Below are positions 55,579 to 64,000 of a stretch of DNA of 64,000 nt, piece by piece. The notes under the pieces were generated by a model. That model was given only the letters and a program-made list of their open reading frames with translations, was not told where the DNA came from and searched no databases. Position 1 is the stretch's first letter. Every line of letters starts with the position of its first letter. The position numbers and the translations under genes were made by a program. This DNA comes from Bradyrhizobium sp. Ghvi (lineage in GTDB: Bacteria; Pseudomonadota; Alphaproteobacteria; Rhizobiales; Xanthobacteraceae), in NCBI RefSeq assembly GCF_900115265.1, contig NZ_FOVU01000001.1:124001-188000 (forward strand), written 5' to 3'.

Positions 55579-56519
55579 ATCGGGGCGATATGAGCGATCA
55601 TCGTCTCGATCTCCGCCTTCACGAGATCCGGCACTGCGTTCTGCACCATGTGGCCGAGATCCGGCAGCACGATCAGCCTTGCATTCGGCACCGTCGCGGC
55701 GAAAGGGCGCGCGTGGATGTCGGTCTTCACCGTCTTGTCGGGCTCACCGGCGATGATCGTGACAGGCAATCTGATCTCGCCGTAGCGCGCGGCCTGTGCG
55801 GCCACCGACGCTTTCAAGGTCACAAGATCATAGGCATTGGCGATGAATTCGCGCGGGCGCAGCAACAGCGGCGTCGCCGAGTCCTTCACGAAACCATCCG
55901 GCATCGTCTGCGGCAGGAAGACATTGCGCGCACCGGAGTCCGTGACGAAATAGCCCAGCGGCAGCGTGATGGTGTAGGCGAGCAGCGGGCCGATCACCGG
56001 CATTGCGATGATCTCGTTATAGCGGCCGACGCCGCCGCGCCAGGGATGGGTCACCGGCGCCAGCATCACGAGACCAGCGACGCGGCTCGCATGATCGAGC
56101 GCCAGCCGCGCGCCGAGGGCGCCACTCCAGGAATGCACGACGAAGATCGCACGCTCGATCCCGAGCTCGCCAAGCGCCGCGTCGATCATCCGCGCCTGGA
56201 TCTCCGGCGTCGAATCCTGCCGCAATGCGCGCGTGCTCCAGCCGTGGCCGGGACGGTCGATCAGGATGACGCGGTGCTGCTTGGCCAGGAGGTCGCCGAG
56301 CGGACGCCGCATCACTTCGAGGTTTGAGCTTGCGCCGTGCAGCATCACGATCGGCGGGCCCGCCTCGCGCGGGCCGATATCGACGACGTGCAACGTCGCG
56401 CCATCGACCTCGATCATCCGGCCTTGCGGCGGAAACGCGCGTTGCAGGGCAATGACGCCGGCTTGTGTGACCAGCGCCAGCAGCACCAGCGCGGTCACGA
56501 CTGAGAGCACGATCATGGA
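55560..56519 (-). CDS. Membrane-anchored alpha/beta hydrolase
   Basis: A 319-aa hydrolase. An N-terminal membrane helix (MIVLSVVTALVLLALVTQAG) precedes the fold: PIVMLHGASSN, LIDRPGHGWST, nucleophile Ser in VVHSWSGAL, IAGEPDKTV as acid, and LGHMVQN as His. The pattern is that of epoxide hydrolase or haloperoxidase relatives. Start is uncertain: ATG 56519 or GTG 56543. The open frame continues to 56633 without matching. Its stop lies at the end of a hairpin with the cytochrome gene. Confidence 0.82.
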   Translation of the reverse strand, partial: SMIVLSVVTALVLLALVTQAGVIALQRAFPPQGRMIEVDGATLHVVDIGPREAGPPIVMLHGASSNLEVMRRPLGDLLAKQHRVILIDRPGHGWSTRALRQDSTPEIQARMIDAALGELGIERAIFVVHSWSGALGARLALDHASRVAGLVMLAPVTHPWRGGVGRYNEIIAMPVIGPLLAYTITLPLGYFVTDSGARNVFLPQTMPDGFVKDSATPLLLRPREFIANAYDLVTLKASVAAQAARYGEIRLPVTIIAGEPDKTVKTDIHARPFAATVPNARLIVLPDLGHMVQNAVPDLVKAEIETMIAHIAPMQAAAD

Positions 56520-56843
56520 GAGGGTCCGGGCGATCCGGGGCACATCAACGTTACGGGTGGCGCGGGCGGCAGTTTCGCGCAAGGCGGCCCCGCGCTTCGA
56601 CGGTAAATGCCGCCCCTGTGGATATGTGCACAATCAAGAGCCAAAAAGTCCAACGGAATCAAAGACCCCATTTGATCCGCCAAGCTTCGGACCGGTTTCA
56701 TGCAGTCGTCATCGCGCTGTCCATATAATCGCCACGGTCGGTTCCGCCATTTAGACGCGGATGGGCGCCGATCCCTCCTCGCAGCCCCAGAGGATGCGGG
56801 AAAGACCGGCAGGATTGTCCTGGTTTGAACCGGAGGATTTTCG

Positions 56844-57026
56844 ATGCGCTTCAGATCGAACGACACCGCAATCGACGAGATCGTGGCGAGCTGCAACGGC
56901 GATTTGCGCGGCGCCGTGCGGGCGCTGCTCTTGATCAACGAGCACCTCGAGAGCGAGCTCGCCAAGGCCTATGCCGCAGCCGCCGATCGCGGTCTCGCCG
57001 AACGCGGCACCAGCGTCCTGCACTAG
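56844..57026 (+). CDS. Small conserved-looking protein
   Basis: A 60-aa protein, MRFRSNDTAIDEIVASCNGD, LRGAVRALLLINEHLESELA and LAERGTSVLH. GGAGGATTTCG before the ATG is an excellent ribosome-binding site. I recall similar unnamed proteins in Bradyrhizobium; function unknown. Its stop overlaps a convergent gene by 4 bp. Confidence 0.7.
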   Translation: MRFRSNDTAIDEIVASCNGDLRGAVRALLLINEHLESELAKAYAAAADRGLAERGTSVLH

Positions 57027-57283
57027 CCGGCGCTATCCTCGGCCTTTTCCTCGTCGGGCGTGGGCGCCGGGCAGGCACGGATGGTCGAGCGGGCCAGCTT
57101 GGCATCGGCCTTGGACTTGTAAGGACCGTCGCCGAACCAGATATCGCCGATGATGACCGGATTGCTGGTCACGATGTGGCATTTGCCGGTGGCGCGATTG
57201 CCGACCACCCAGAACAGTCCGTCGGCGAGGCTCATCGTCCCCGACGCCAACAGCAAGCTGCAAGCAAAGATCAAGCGCTTCAT
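57023..57283 (-). CDS. Small secreted protein (unknown)
   Basis: An 86-aa exported protein, signal peptide MKRLIFACSLLLASGTMSLA, then LFWVVGNRATGKCHIVTSNPV, FGDGPYKSKADAKLARSTIR and an acidic end PTPDEEKAEDSAG. Two Cys in the mature part. Looks genuine because of the signal peptide and the 'KSKADAKLA' helix, but the family is not recognised. Confidence 0.65.
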   Translation of the reverse strand: MKRLIFACSLLLASGTMSLADGLFWVVGNRATGKCHIVTSNPVIIGDIWFGDGPYKSKADAKLARSTIRACPAPTPDEEKAEDSAG

Positions 57284-57397
57284 GGCTTTTGCTCCTGCCT
57301 TGCAGGTAGACCTGCGGCGGCGCCGACAGTAGCCGCCGCGGCACAGTGCTTCCGATCGTGGTTAATCGGTCCGCGCCGCAACCGCTCGAAATATCGA

Positions 57398-58036
57398 CTA
57401 GATGTCGCGGCCCTCGACCTTCTCGGTCAGGGCCTTCACCTGATCGGGAATCTTCTCGAGGTGCGGATTGACGGCGAGCGCCTTGCGATAGGCTTCGAGC
57501 GCGCGCTTCTCGTCACCGACGTCCTGCATGATCATGCCGAGTCCCGCGAGCGCGCCGAAATGTCGGGGCTCGCGGATCAGCACCTCGCGGATGTCGGCGA
57601 GCGAGCGGGCATAGTCGTTCTGCATATAGTAGAGCGTGGCGCGCCGGTTCCAGGCCTCGATGTAGTCGGGCCGCAGCTTGATGACGGCATCCAGCAACTT
57701 GATTGCGACGTCGACCTTCTGCGCATCGACCGCGGCCTTGGCCCGCGCCATCAGCAGCGCCGCGGTATCGCTCGGGGTCTGCAGCCAGATCGCCCAGATC
57801 CGTGCCTCGACATGCTTGGCGCTGGCCTCGTCAGGGGCGGCCTTCAACGCGCCGAACAGGAAATCGAGATTCTTGGTGCGGTCGGCCTTGGGCAGCTTGG
57901 CCGGCGCCTCCGGCAGCTTCTTCTGCTGCTTCGCCGGCGGGGCCGGATCATCCTGCGCCACCGCCGGGGCGAGGCCGGCGGCTCCCAGAGCGAGGGCCAG
58001 ACACAGGGTGCGCGCGAAACGGAATCTCACGGTCAT
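57398..58036 (-). CDS. Secreted TPR-repeat protein
   Basis: A 212-aa exported protein. Signal peptide MTVRFRFARTLCLALALGAAGLAPAVA. After a Pro/Lys/Ala linker, TPR units: VDVAIKLLDAVIKLRPDYIEAWNRRATLYY, YARSLADIREVLIREPRHFGALAGLG and KRALEAYRKALAVNPHL. TPR domains bind other proteins, and the partner here is unknown. Monocistronic. Confidence 0.88.
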   Translation of the reverse strand: MTVRFRFARTLCLALALGAAGLAPAVAQDDPAPPAKQQKKLPEAPAKLPKADRTKNLDFLFGALKAAPDEASAKHVEARIWAIWLQTPSDTAALLMARAKAAVDAQKVDVAIKLLDAVIKLRPDYIEAWNRRATLYYMQNDYARSLADIREVLIREPRHFGALAGLGMIMQDVGDEKRALEAYRKALAVNPHLEKIPDQVKALTEKVEGRDI

Positions 58037-58142
58037 GGTGAAAGTCTAAACGCGCAAAGCCGCCCTTGCAAAGCAAAGGCGGCGTCAAACTCGTGTGAGC
58101 CGTGGTCTTGCGGGGCGCGCGGAAGGGCGCAGCCGGGACTGA

Positions 58143-58268
58143 TCAGCCCTGGCGAGCCTTGAAGCGGCGCTGCACCTTGTTGATCACATAGACCCGGCCC
58201 TTGCGGCGGACCAGGCGGTTGGCGCGATGGCGACCGCGCAGCGACTTCAGCGAGTTACGGACCTTCAT
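58143..58268 (-). CDS. rpmJ: Ribosomal protein bL36 (41 aa, zinc-free form)
   Basis: Read on the minus strand, this gives [20 protein letters not shown], then [21 protein letters not shown]. It is 41 aa, matches the alphaproteobacterial bL36, and has no cysteines, so it is the zinc-independent (C-) form. The gene is short and easily missed. It lies downstream of an unrelated amidohydrolase control region. Confidence 0.93.
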   Translation of the reverse strand: MKVRNSLKSLRGRHRANRLVRRKGRVYVINKVQRRFKARQG

Positions 58269-58610
58269 GGCAGAATCCTGAACGTTCGAAAGGCCGTGTT
58301 CGGCACTACCGTTTCGGCACGCGCGAATGTGGCAAAATGAGATCTTTCCCGCTGGCGGACCGGCCGCCCGGGATGGGGCGGTTCTTAAGGCATGGCGGCA
58401 GGTGATGTCAATGTTAACTGCCCGGATCCCTCAAGGCAAAATCGTGAAAACAACCCCATGCACAGTAGATGCGGCCGGATCGGTCCAATCCGACGTGTCC
58501 GAGGCCGAGCCGTCCAAAGACCTTTGCCGCCTGCGATTTCGCCGCCAGCAACACCTTGCCAAATTCGTTATATCATATAATCAATTTGCCAACCCGTCGG
58601 GAGGAAACCA
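58269..58610. other. Intergenic region with repeat and ribosome-binding site
   Basis: About 340 bp. It holds copy 2 of the 23-nt dispersed repeat and ends in GGGAGGAAACC just before the amidohydrolase start. No gene supported. Confidence 0.55.
58446..58468. repeat. 23-nt dispersed repeat, copy 2
   Basis: Identical over 23 bases to 6146-6168. Here it is about 140 bp upstream of the amidohydrolase start and in the same strand sense. Confidence 0.8.
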
Positions 58611-59495
58611 ATGCCGAAGCTGAAGCTGCCTGATATCGACAAGGTCGTCGCGATCGACATCCACACCCATGCCGAGGAGCCCTGCGGCTGTCATCCCGAC
58701 GACGGCTATGACGACTTCCAGGCCCAGATGGCCGAGTATTTCAAGTCGCCCAACAAGCACCCGCCGACCGTGCCGGAGACCGCGGCCTACTATCGCGCCA
58801 AGAACATCGCCGCGGTGATCTTCCCCGTCGATGCCGAGCGCGAGACCGGCTTCCGCCGCTACAACAATTACGAGATGATCGAGGCCGCGTCCGACCATCT
58901 CGACGTCCTCATCCCGTTCGCCTCGATCGACCCGCACAAGGGCAAGCTCGGCGCGCGCGAGGCGCGCAAGCTGATCGAGGAATACGGCGTGCGCGGCTTC
59001 AAATTCCACCCGACCATGCAGGGCTTCTACGCAAACGACCGCATGGCCTATCCGCTCTATGAAGAGATCAACAATGGCGGCGCAATCGCGCTGTTCCACA
59101 CCGGCCAGACCGGAGTCGGCTCGGGCATGCCGGGCGGCATGGGCATGCGGCTGAAATATTCCAACCCGATGTACATGGACGACGTCGCGGCCGATTTCCC
59201 CGACCTCAAGATCATCCTCGCCCACCCCTCCTTCCCCTGGCAGGAAGAGGCGCTGTCGGTCGCGACCCACAAGCCGAACGTCTATATCGACCTCTCCGGC
59301 TGGTCGCCGAAATACTTCCCGCCGATCCTGGTGCGCTACATCAACTCGATTCTGCAGGACAAGATGCTGTTCGGCTCGGACTGGCCTGTCATCACACCGG
59401 ACCGCTGGCTGTCGGATTTTTCCAAGATCGAGATCCGCGACGAGATCCGGCCGAAGGTGCTGAAGGCCAACGCGCGCAAGATTTTGGGGATCTAG
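58611..59495 (+). CDS. Amidohydrolase-family metal-dependent hydrolase
   Basis: A TIM-barrel hydrolase or decarboxylase of 294 aa (amidohydrolase-2 group). Metal ligands are suggested by DIHTHAEEPCG, GFKFHPTMQGF, HTGQTGVG, AHPSFPWQEEAL and the C-terminal FGSDWPVITPDRWL. The family includes ACMSD and 4-oxalomesaconate-type enzymes acting on aromatic breakdown products. Start is fixed by GGGAGGAAACC before ATG 58611. No pathway partners adjacent. Confidence 0.88.
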   Translation: MPKLKLPDIDKVVAIDIHTHAEEPCGCHPDDGYDDFQAQMAEYFKSPNKHPPTVPETAAYYRAKNIAAVIFPVDAERETGFRRYNNYEMIEAASDHLDVLIPFASIDPHKGKLGAREARKLIEEYGVRGFKFHPTMQGFYANDRMAYPLYEEINNGGAIALFHTGQTGVGSGMPGGMGMRLKYSNPMYMDDVAADFPDLKIILAHPSFPWQEEALSVATHKPNVYIDLSGWSPKYFPPILVRYINSILQDKMLFGSDWPVITPDRWLSDFSKIEIRDEIRPKVLKANARKILGI

Positions 59496-59569
59496 CGGAA
59501 GATTCTCGCGATCTAAGAAAGGCCCAGCGACCAGCGCTGATGTCCGCTCATCCGCGAACGTCGGCGCGA

Positions 59570-59917
59570 TCAGTTCACGCTTGCCAGATAGCCGGCCAGG
59601 ATCGTCCGGCTCTGGCTGAGCGTCTCGATGCGCTCGTCGATCAGGCCAACCTGCTCGGTGAGTATTTTTCGCAGCTCATTGCACGGCGTGAAGGTCGGAT
59701 CATTGTTGCGAACGCAGGGCAGCAATTGCTGGATCGTCTGGAGCGTCATCCCGGCCGCGCCGAGCATCTTGATCCGCCGTACGGTTTCCTCTTCGGCCCG
59801 GCCATAATCGCGATAGCCGCTATCGGTGCGCTGCGGCGCAAGCAGACCCTCACCTTCGTAATAACGCAGCATTCGAACGCTGACTCCCGTCCTTCGGGAG
59901 AGCTCGCCTATTTTCAT
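59570..59917 (-). CDS. MerR-family transcriptional regulator
   Basis: A 115-aa regulator. MKIGELSRRTGVSVRMLRYYEGEGLL is the winged helix typical of MerR, with YRDYGRAEEETVRRIKML and a helical C-terminal part (LRKILTEQVGLIDERIETL) for dimer formation. Divergent from the oxidoreductase gene, with the operator in between. It probably controls that gene in response to a reactive compound; the sensor residue is not evident. Confidence 0.92.
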   Translation of the reverse strand: MKIGELSRRTGVSVRMLRYYEGEGLLAPQRTDSGYRDYGRAEEETVRRIKMLGAAGMTLQTIQQLLPCVRNNDPTFTPCNELRKILTEQVGLIDERIETLSQSRTILAGYLASVN

Positions 59918-59928
59918 CTGGAAACCTC

Positions 59929-59960
59929 TTGACCCTCACAGCGCTGTCAGACCTTACAGA
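59929..59960 (+). promoter_or_regulatory. MerR-type promoter and operator
   Basis: TTGACC at 59929-59934 followed by a 19-20-bp spacer and TACAGA or TTACAG as -10. The palindrome ACAGCGCTGT (59938-59947) lies inside the spacer, as expected for a MerR-family activator that untwists an overlong spacer. It points into the oxidoreductase gene. Confidence 0.7.
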
Positions 59961-60001
59961 CTCTGCTCACCCAGGTGAATGCCGCTTGAGAGGGAGCCAC
60001 C

Positions 60002-61012
60002 ATGAAAGTCTACCATTTGAACAGCCATGCCGGAGCCGCCCGCCTCGAACCCGTCGAGGTCGACAAACCCGAGCCCGGCGAAGGCGAGGTTCGCATCCGC
60101 GTCGAAGCGACCAGCCTGAACTACCGCGACCTGATCACCCTCGACCGCGCAGGACAAGGCGGACTCAACGGCCGCGTGCCGCTCTCCGACGGCGCGGGAA
60201 TCGTTGACTCGATCGGCTCCAATGTCGCGCAATGGCACATTGGGGACCGCGTCGCCGCGTCGTTCTTTCGCGATTGGGTTTCGGGGCCGTTCAAGTCCCG
60301 CTACGTTTCGTCATCCCTCGGCGGCAACACGACCGATGGAATGCTCGCGGAGTATGTCGTGCTGCCGGCCACGGCGCTCATCGCCGTGCCGGCGCATCTG
60401 TCTCTGGTCGAGGCGGCAAGCTTGCCTTGCGCGGCTGTCACAGCATGGCACGGCCTGATCGCGCGCGGCCGGATGCGCAGGGGCGACACGCTGCTGGTCC
60501 AGGGAACAGGCGGCGTCGCGCTCTTCGGCTTGCAATTTGCCGCTGCGCTGGGCGCGCGCGCGATCGTCATCTCCTCCTCGGATGAGAAGCTCGCCCGTGC
60601 CAAGGCGCTGGGCGGCTCGATCCTGATCAACTATCGCGACACGCCTGACTGGGATGTCGCCCTGATGAAGGCGACGGATGGGAAAGGCGCCAGCCACATT
60701 CTCGAGCTCGGCGGCCCAGGCACCTATGACCGGTCGCTGCGTTCCGTCGCGTCAGGCGGCAAGATCATACAGATTGGCGCCCTGACGGGGTTCGGCCCGA
60801 AACCGGACCTCGCCCGTCTGCAATGGGAGAATGCCGACATCATCGGAGTCACCGTCGGATCGGTCGAACATTTCACGGCGATGAGCAGCTTCCTGACTGA
60901 ACATGCGATCCACCCGGTCGTGGATAGAATCTATGGCTTCGACGAGGTCCTTGACGCCTATGAACACCTGCGGAGTGGCTCACACTTCGGCAAGGTCGTC
61001 GTGACGCTTTAG
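60002..61012 (+). CDS. Zinc-free NAD(P)-dependent oxidoreductase (MDR family)
   Basis: A medium-chain dehydrogenase/reductase of 336 aa. The catalytic zinc site of alcohol dehydrogenase is missing: SLNYRDLITL stands where Cys-Gly is expected. It has DGAGIVDSIG, DTLLVQGTGGVALFGLQFAAALGARAI as the cofactor fold, then GKIIQIGALTG. It is quinone-reductase-like. MerR-controlled partner gene; substrate likely an aldehyde or enone. Confidence 0.88.
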   Translation: MKVYHLNSHAGAARLEPVEVDKPEPGEGEVRIRVEATSLNYRDLITLDRAGQGGLNGRVPLSDGAGIVDSIGSNVAQWHIGDRVAASFFRDWVSGPFKSRYVSSSLGGNTTDGMLAEYVVLPATALIAVPAHLSLVEAASLPCAAVTAWHGLIARGRMRRGDTLLVQGTGGVALFGLQFAAALGARAIVISSSDEKLARAKALGGSILINYRDTPDWDVALMKATDGKGASHILELGGPGTYDRSLRSVASGGKIIQIGALTGFGPKPDLARLQWENADIIGVTVGSVEHFTAMSSFLTEHAIHPVVDRIYGFDEVLDAYEHLRSGSHFGKVVVTL

Positions 61013-61139
61013 AAGCGGACGGCTTTGCGCCCGGACCCCGGTTCGCATGTCTTGCCGGATCGCGTCGCCTCGCCAATCGCCATGAGGGCTTCGGTCGAAT
61101 GTCCGAAGCCCCCTCGCGCAAGACCTTACACCTGCGCCA

Positions 61140-61450
61140 GGCCTCCCGACGAACACTTCACCGCCGGTGATGGCCAGGAACGCCGCCACCGCGCCTGTCT
61201 CGGAAGGGTCGCCCACGCGGCCGATCGGCGTCGCGCTGCCGAGCGCATCGAAGGCTTCCTTGCCGACGGCCTCCAGCGCAAGCTCGGTCCTGGTCGGCCC
61301 CGGCGACAGCACGTTGACGAGTCGGCCTCACACGCACGCGTTGACGGAACCGGGGTTTCAGCGCGCGTTGTTTCAGGTCGCGGTCGTCACAGCCATATCG
61401 CCATAGAGAAGCCCCGTATACGTGAGTATAGTCGTCAAAGGCATATTCCT
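61140..61450 (-). pseudogene. Remnant of a short-chain dehydrogenase/reductase gene
   Basis: The minus strand reads MLSPGPTRTELALEAVGKEA and GSATPIGRVGDPSETGAVAAFLA, the C-terminal region of an SDR enzyme. Upstream, in another frame, EYAFDDYTHVYGAS matches the catalytic Tyr region YxAS of an SDR. The two frames are not joined and most of the gene is gone. It is a decayed relic. Confidence 0.65.
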
Positions 61451-61536
61451 GATCGATCTTGGGCGCCCCCCGGGGAAGAGACGGCGCCCGCCGGGACCAG
61501 AAATCTGTCGATTGATCCATCGCGCGCGAGCAAGAG

Positions 61537-63078
61537 ATGATCATGCAACATCCGATTCAAGCGCCGTCGGTCGCGCTCGATTCGAGCGAGCGCAAACGGC
61601 CCGAGGAGGCACTGCGCGAGAGCGAGGAACGCTTTCGCACGCTGGTGCAATTCTCCTTTGATGTGTACTGGGAAACGGATGCGCAGCATCGCTTCATCCG
61701 CCAGGAGTTCGCTGAGACACTTCCCGAGCCGCCGGTCTCCGAGATCGGCAAGACACGATGGGAGGTCCCGTATCTGGAGCCTGACGCAGATGGCTGGCGC
61801 AAGCACCGGGAGATGCTCGACGCTCACCTCCCGTTTCGCGATTTCGAGCTCGCGCGGCCGACGCCCGAGGGTGGCAAGCGTTATATCTCGGTTTCCGGCC
61901 TGCCCATCTTTGACACGACGGGAAACTTCGTGGGCTACCGGGGTGTGGGGCGCCACATCACGGAGCGCAAGCGCGCCGAACAAGCGCTGATCGAGAGCGA
62001 GGCTCGTTTCCGTACCTTCGTGGACCACGCGACCGATACGTTCATGCTCCACAGCGAAGATGGTCACGTTCTCGACGTGAATCGGAATGCCTGCGAAAGT
62101 CTCGGCTATAGCCGGGCCGAACTGGTTGGGGCAACTGCGGCCTTGTTCGATCTGGACATGGATGAAGCGACTTGGCGTAGCAACCGCGAGCGCCTCAAAG
62201 CCGGCGACATCGCTACGCTCGAGAGGCGCTATTGCCGAAAGGACGGCACTGTGTTTCCCGTCGAAGTCCGTATGCGGGAATTCTGCGAACGCGGCCAGTC
62301 ACGAGTCATATGTTTGAGCCGCGACATCACTGAACGCAAGCGAACCGCCGAGACGCTCCGCGAGATGCAGGCTGAGCTAACACACGCCAACCGCGCGGCG
62401 GCAATGGGCCAGGTCACGGCTTCGGTGACACACGAACTAAGCCAACCAATCACCGCGGTGCTCTGCAACGCAGAGGCCGCGCTGAACTGGCTAGGAACAC
62501 AATCTCCGGATCTCGAAAAGGCGCAGCAGGCGCTCGCATCCATCGTCGCTGAAGCCACCCGAGGCGGCGAGATCATCAGTTGGATCCGTTCCTTGATCAA
62601 GAAAGCTCCGGCGCCGAAGGAGAGCGTCGATGTCAATCGCGCAATCATGGACGTGATCACCATGGCCCGTAGCGAGCTGCTCAAACATGATGTCTTGATC
62701 CAGACCGACCTCGCTCCGGGCCTGCCGCTGGTGGAGGGCTATCGCGTTCAGCTGCAACAGGTGGTTCTCAATTTGATCCTCAACGCGATCGAAGCAATGA
62801 ACGGCGTCGACGTCGGCGAACGAGAGCTGCGGATCAGCACGGCTGCAGATGCCTCAAATCTCGTTGTTGTCGCCGTACGGGATACCGGACCTGGACTTGA
62901 CGTCGCAATGGTTGATCGCCTGTTCGAGCCCTTCTACACCACCAAGCCGCACGGGACCGGCATGGGCTTGTCGATTTGCCAATCAATCATCGAGGCGCAC
63001 CGAGGACGACTTTGGACTGATGCGAATGAACCACGGGGCGCCGTGTTTCAGTTTAGTCTGCCCTCGGACCAGGGGTGA
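61537..63078 (+). CDS. PAS-domain sensor histidine kinase
   Basis: A 513-aa soluble sensor kinase. Two PAS domains (about 29-145 and 160-275), each ending with ITERKRAEQAL or ITERKRTAETL. The HisKA site is ASVTHELSQPITAVLCNAE with His299. The ATPase shows NLILNAIEAM (N box), DTGPGLD (G1) and GTGMGLSICQSII (G2). No membrane segment, so it senses an internal signal; the FixL-like kinases of rhizobia are relatives. No response-regulator gene adjacent. Starts ATG 61537 or 61543. Confidence 0.92.
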   Translation: MIMQHPIQAPSVALDSSERKRPEEALRESEERFRTLVQFSFDVYWETDAQHRFIRQEFAETLPEPPVSEIGKTRWEVPYLEPDADGWRKHREMLDAHLPFRDFELARPTPEGGKRYISVSGLPIFDTTGNFVGYRGVGRHITERKRAEQALIESEARFRTFVDHATDTFMLHSEDGHVLDVNRNACESLGYSRAELVGATAALFDLDMDEATWRSNRERLKAGDIATLERRYCRKDGTVFPVEVRMREFCERGQSRVICLSRDITERKRTAETLREMQAELTHANRAAAMGQVTASVTHELSQPITAVLCNAEAALNWLGTQSPDLEKAQQALASIVAEATRGGEIISWIRSLIKKAPAPKESVDVNRAIMDVITMARSELLKHDVLIQTDLAPGLPLVEGYRVQLQQVVLNLILNAIEAMNGVDVGERELRISTAADASNLVVVAVRDTGPGLDVAMVDRLFEPFYTTKPHGTGMGLSICQSIIEAHRGRLWTDANEPRGAVFQFSLPSDQG

Positions 63079-63137
63079 TCCATGTCGCTCTTCGGGAGCG
63101 GCCATTGCACGGGCAGGAGGTCATGCCTCAAACGGTC

Positions 63138-64000
63138 TCAAGAATTGATCATTGAATTGACGGCCTCCGTCATGGCAGCTGGGTCTGCGTAGGTGACCAT
63201 ATGTCCAGCGTTCGGAACCAGGTGAAGATCGGACCGAGGCAGTGCTTGATGTAAATCTCGCGCTTGTTTGTGTTCGATCACCTGATCTTCCATTCCATGG
63301 AATATTTGCACGTCCTCGTGCATGGTCGAATAATACGCCTGGAATTGCGCTGCAGTTGGAATGAGGAGTGCGCTTTCCTCCGCAGCTGCCCTCAATTGTG
63401 TGGGTCTGAGAACGAGAGACTTTGGAAACTCATTCTTGAACGTCGAGGGGACAGATCGGGGCGCGAAAATCTTGCGGAGGGCTCCCGACAAAAGAGCCCA
63501 TGAGACGATAGGCGCGACAGTGTAACTGACCAAGTCGCCCAGAATCGGTATGGCCGGACCAGACATCAGCCACACGTCCAATCGGACGGTCGGGAAGTAA
63601 TACCCGGACGCAAGCACAAGACCCCGGATCGGATAATCCTTCCGCATGCCGAGAGCGATAGCGACAAAGGCGCCCCAAGAATGGCCCAGCAACACGGGAT
63701 CACGGACCCCGAGCTGGTCGAGCGCCTTCATCAACAAAGCTGCTTGAGCAGTTGCACTCCATATTCGGAGCCGCGGCCGCTGACTATAGCCGAAGCCCGG
63801 GCGATCGAAGCACACCACGCGGTTGCTGCGAGCAAGAAGATCGACCAGCCCACTGATTGTGAAGTCCTGGATCATGGATCCGTTGCCATGGAGCAGCACG
63901 ACACAGGGAGCCGCGGGATCGCCCCGATCGATACAGTGGAGTACGACGCCGTCGCACTCGAGAAACTTGCCGATCGGTGGATTTCTCCACTCGGCCAGTT
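63138..64000 (-). CDS. Alpha/beta hydrolase, 5' end beyond the window
   Basis: The fold shows CVVLLHGNGSMIQDF, VVCFDRPGFGYS, nucleophile Ser in LLGHSWGAFV, HGMEDQVIE as acid and NAGHMVTY as His. The frame remains open past position 63899 to the window edge, reading LAEWRNPPIGKFLECDGVVL, then HCIDRGDP, a normal beta-strand start. The gene is therefore truncated by the window, and the GTG at 63899 is not its real start. Confidence 0.85.
   Translation of the reverse strand, partial: LAEWRNPPIGKFLECDGVVLHCIDRGDPAAPCVVLLHGNGSMIQDFTISGLVDLLARSNRVVCFDRPGFGYSQRPRLRIWSATAQAALLMKALDQLGVRDPVLLGHSWGAFVAIALGMRKDYPIRGLVLASGYYFPTVRLDVWLMSGPAIPILGDLVSYTVAPIVSWALLSGALRKIFAPRSVPSTFKNEFPKSLVLRPTQLRAAAEESALLIPTAAQFQAYYSTMHEDVQIFHGMEDQVIEHKQARDLHQALPRSDLHLVPNAGHMVTYADPAAMTEAVNSMINS

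Noticed and set aside
63138..63899. Hydrolase called complete from GTG 63899
   Set aside because: The frame stays open and protein-like to the window edge, so the true start is outside.

Overview
The window reads as chromosomal DNA of a Bradyrhizobium-like alphaproteobacterium (order Hyphomicrobiales). This rests on recognising protein families, on gene order, and on the dense GC-rich palindromic repeats between genes. It is not based on any database search. Most of it is conserved core genome: DNA repair (mutL, xseA), RNA modification and translation (rsmD, an RluB-type pseudouridine synthase, tadA, rsmE, bL36), purine and histidine synthesis (purD, hisZ-hisG), an envelope/lipid A cluster (pmbA-like, inositol monophosphatase, DUF4170, DUF374 acyltransferase, waaA, lpxK), ubiquinone synthesis (ubiA), the groES-groEL chaperonin operon under a CIRCE element, and glycolate/lactate oxidation (glcD, glcE, glcF and an L-lactate permease).

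Layout. 0-7.6 kb: mutL, rsmD, pseudouridine synthase, tadA, a fluoroacetate-dehalogenase-like hydrolase and purD. 7.8-11.3 kb: a less GC-rich accessory island holding a frameshifted membrane protein, an XRE regulator plus AbiJ/Abi_C-type abortive-infection gene pair, and a PIN-like nuclease gene that is frameshifted near its 3' end. 11.5-13 kb: small membrane and secreted proteins. 13-15.3 kb: repeats and an NCS1 transporter behind a strong sigma-54 promoter. 15.5-17.3 kb: a tightly overlapping three-gene operon (hydrolase, membrane protein, winged-helix regulator). 17.5-22.4 kb: xseA and small genes. 22.7-28.2 kb: the lipid A cluster. 28.4-31.7 kb: DUF6101, ubiA, a secreted protein and rsmE. 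31.8-36.9 kb: hisZ-hisG, a glycosyltransferase/deacetylase pair and DUF2076. 37.2-40.2 kb: an L,D-transpeptidase, CheZ and a lipoprotein. 40.3-44.4 kb: groESL and two secreted proteins. 44.5-50.2 kb: lactate permease, a BacA/SbmA-like ABC transporter, a TorF-type porin and a histone-H1-like protein. 50.2-55 kb: glc genes interrupted by an oppositely oriented monooxygenase gene. 55-64 kb: cytochrome c, hydrolases, bL36, an amidohydrolase, a MerR/oxidoreductase pair, an SDR remnant, a PAS histidine kinase and a hydrolase that runs off the window.

The most interesting items are: the 7.8-11.3 kb island with a candidate two-gene abortive-infection module beside two frame-broken neighbours; a near-perfect sigma-54 promoter with 21-bp-spaced direct repeats ahead of the NCS1 transporter; two tandem, similarly built inverted repeats, one of which places the ubiA start codon in its loop and encodes the ubiA N-terminus; a glycosyltransferase/deacetylase pair resembling the FlmF2/NaxD lipid A-modifying pair; an alpha/beta hydrolase that has lost its nucleophile; and a pair of secreted mini-proteins that both end in I-C-x-x-C. 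No CRISPR array, rRNA, tRNA, transposase or integrase was recognised.
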